Shown one piece after another: positions 63,291-64,000 of a stretch of 64,000 nucleotides of DNA (its first letter is position 1; the number at the start of each line of letters is the position of its first letter). A program made the translations under genes and the position numbers. The stretch covers positions 1 through 64,000 of the forward strand of contig NZ_PDYM01000001.1 of NCBI RefSeq assembly GCF_002743055.1. Direction: 5' to 3'. Under the pieces are notes generated by a model, which ran no database searches, was not told the DNA's origin, and saw nothing but the letters and a program-made list of their open reading frames with translations. The DNA comes from Sporosarcina sp. P13 (lineage in GTDB: Bacteria > Bacillota > Bacilli > Bacillales_A > Planococcaceae).

Positions 63291-64000
63291 TTACATTACC
63301 CGTTTAAACATCTTTTCCAATTCATAGGTCGTAAAATGTATCAGTACCGGACGGCCGTGCGGACACGTATACGGATTATGGCATTCGCCCAAATCATTCA
63401 ATAAACGTTCCATATCAGCTTGTGTCAAATAATAATTCGCTTTTATAGATTTTTTACAACTCATTAAAATTGCGCTTTCTTCACGAAGTTTTTCTATATC
63501 TACTTTGCGGCTATGCAACACCTGCTCAATCATCTCTTCAATAATCGTAGTCGCTTGTCCCCCAGGGAACCAAGATGGGTATTCTTTAACTGTATACGTA
63601 GAGGGCCCGAAAGCTTCTAGAAATATCCCTACACGTTCCAAAGCGTCTTTACATTCTTCTATCTTCAACTGCTCATCCGCAGAATAATGAAAGACGAGTG
63701 GCAATAGCAGTTGTTGACGTTCGTCAGCATTTACTTGTCCCAGTTTGACCTTAAAATACTCATATTTGATGCGTTCCTGCGCCGCATGCTGATCGATCAA
63801 ATAAAAGCCATCTTCATTTTGTGCGACGATATACGTACCGTGAACTTGTCCAATAGGAACGATCGAAGGAAATTTGTTATCCATTGTAACTTGCGGCTCG
63901 TTTGTTTGCGCTGGTTCAATATTCGGAAGCACTTCCGGTTCTACAGTCGATTGTTCAAATATCGCCCGTGGAAAAGAAAACTCCTCTTTTTCCTGCAACG
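63291..64000 (-). CDS. mutL: DNA mismatch repair protein MutL, C-terminal part (cut by window edge)
   Basis: The frame runs off the right edge; about 236 codons are present. It covers the linker and the C-terminal endonuclease domain with [12 protein letters not shown] (the DQHA-x2-E-x4-E metal site), [18 protein letters not shown] and CPHGRP, so this MutL should have nicking activity like other Firmicutes proteins lacking MutH. The N-terminal ATPase lies outside. About 130 bases without a visible feature follow its stop before the hydrolase gene. Confidence 0.95.
   Translation of the reverse strand, partial: LQEKEEFSFPRAIFEQSTVEPEVLPNIEPAQTNEPQVTMDNKFPSIVPIGQVHGTYIVAQNEDGFYLIDQHAAQERIKYEYFKVKLGQVNADERQQLLLPLVFHYSADEQLKIEECKDALERVGIFLEAFGPSTYTVKEYPSWFPGGQATTIIEEMIEQVLHSRKVDIEKLREESAILMSCKKSIKANYYLTQADMERLLNDLGECHNPYTCPHGRPVLIHFTTYELEKMFKRVM

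Overview
The window looks like the chromosome of an endospore-forming low-GC Gram-positive bacterium of the order Bacillales. Gene order follows Bacillus subtilis in several long blocks (scpAB to res-sigX; fur-xerD-deoB; spoIIA operon-spoVAF-lysA; prkA-yhbH-spoVR; lexA-yneAB-ynzC-tkt-sirA-yneF; hfq-miaA-mutL). Protein divergence and the missing neighbours in those blocks suggest a Planococcaceae member such as Sporosarcina; that genus guess is inference. No rRNA, tRNA, CRISPR array or prophage was seen. The only mobile element is the 3' end of an IS3-type transposase at the left edge.

Layout. 1-1.1 kb: IS end, then the riboflavin transporter ribU under an FMN riboswitch. 1.1-9 kb: rsiX, sigX, resE, resD, then resC, resB, resA (ECF sigma/anti-sigma pair, redox two-component system, cytochrome c biogenesis). 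9-13.3 kb: rluB, a D,D-carboxypeptidase, scpB, scpA, ypuF, ribT. 13.2-17.8 kb: a 34-residue membrane sORF, lysA, spoVAF, sigF, spoIIAB, spoIIAA. 18.3-24.4 kb: pdp, deoB, xerD, fur, a SpoIIM-position membrane protein, nudF, yqkF. 24.4-27.5 kb: two divergent transporter genes (AEC and CynX-type MFS) bracketed by related intergenic repeats. 27.5-31.6 kb: exoA, psuG, an FAD amine/amino-acid oxidase and ilvE. 31.7-37 kb: two ABC importers. 37.2-42 kb: spoVR, yhbH, prkA. 42.1-49 kb: a YitT-family protein and a formate module (purU, DUF1641, formate dehydrogenase, DUF2294, fdhD). 49.1-54.5 kb: zinc peptidase, serC, an RsbR relic, an unknown gene, yqkE, yngG, yqkD, yneF. 54.6-64 kb: sirA, tkt, ynzC, the SOS pair yneBA/lexA, ynbB, hfq, miaA, a lipase-like hydrolase and the 3' part of mutL.

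How genes work together. ResDE would control respiration and the adjacent cytochrome c maturation genes. The spoIIA operon makes forespore sigma-F. The prkA-yhbH-spoVR cluster is a mother-cell set in relatives. PurU produces formate, which the formate dehydrogenase could oxidise with FdhD supplying sulfur for its molybdenum cofactor. LexA sits opposite YneA with three LexA-like boxes between them.

Main points for a second look: the long hairpin-bearing leader of formate dehydrogenase; a probable CTG start for spoVR that fuses to the yhbH stop; a translationally coupled 34-residue membrane protein after lysA; two interspersed intergenic repeat families (one bracketing the AEC/MFS pair); a relic of an RsbR-type STAS domain after serC; a slippage-prone nine-base repeat in rsiX; and several gaps relative to B. 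subtilis (spoVAA-AE, spmAB, dacF, punA, glnRA). No convincing wholly new multi-gene system was found. All starts were judged by eye from ribosome binding sites and family lengths; no database search or folding programme was run.
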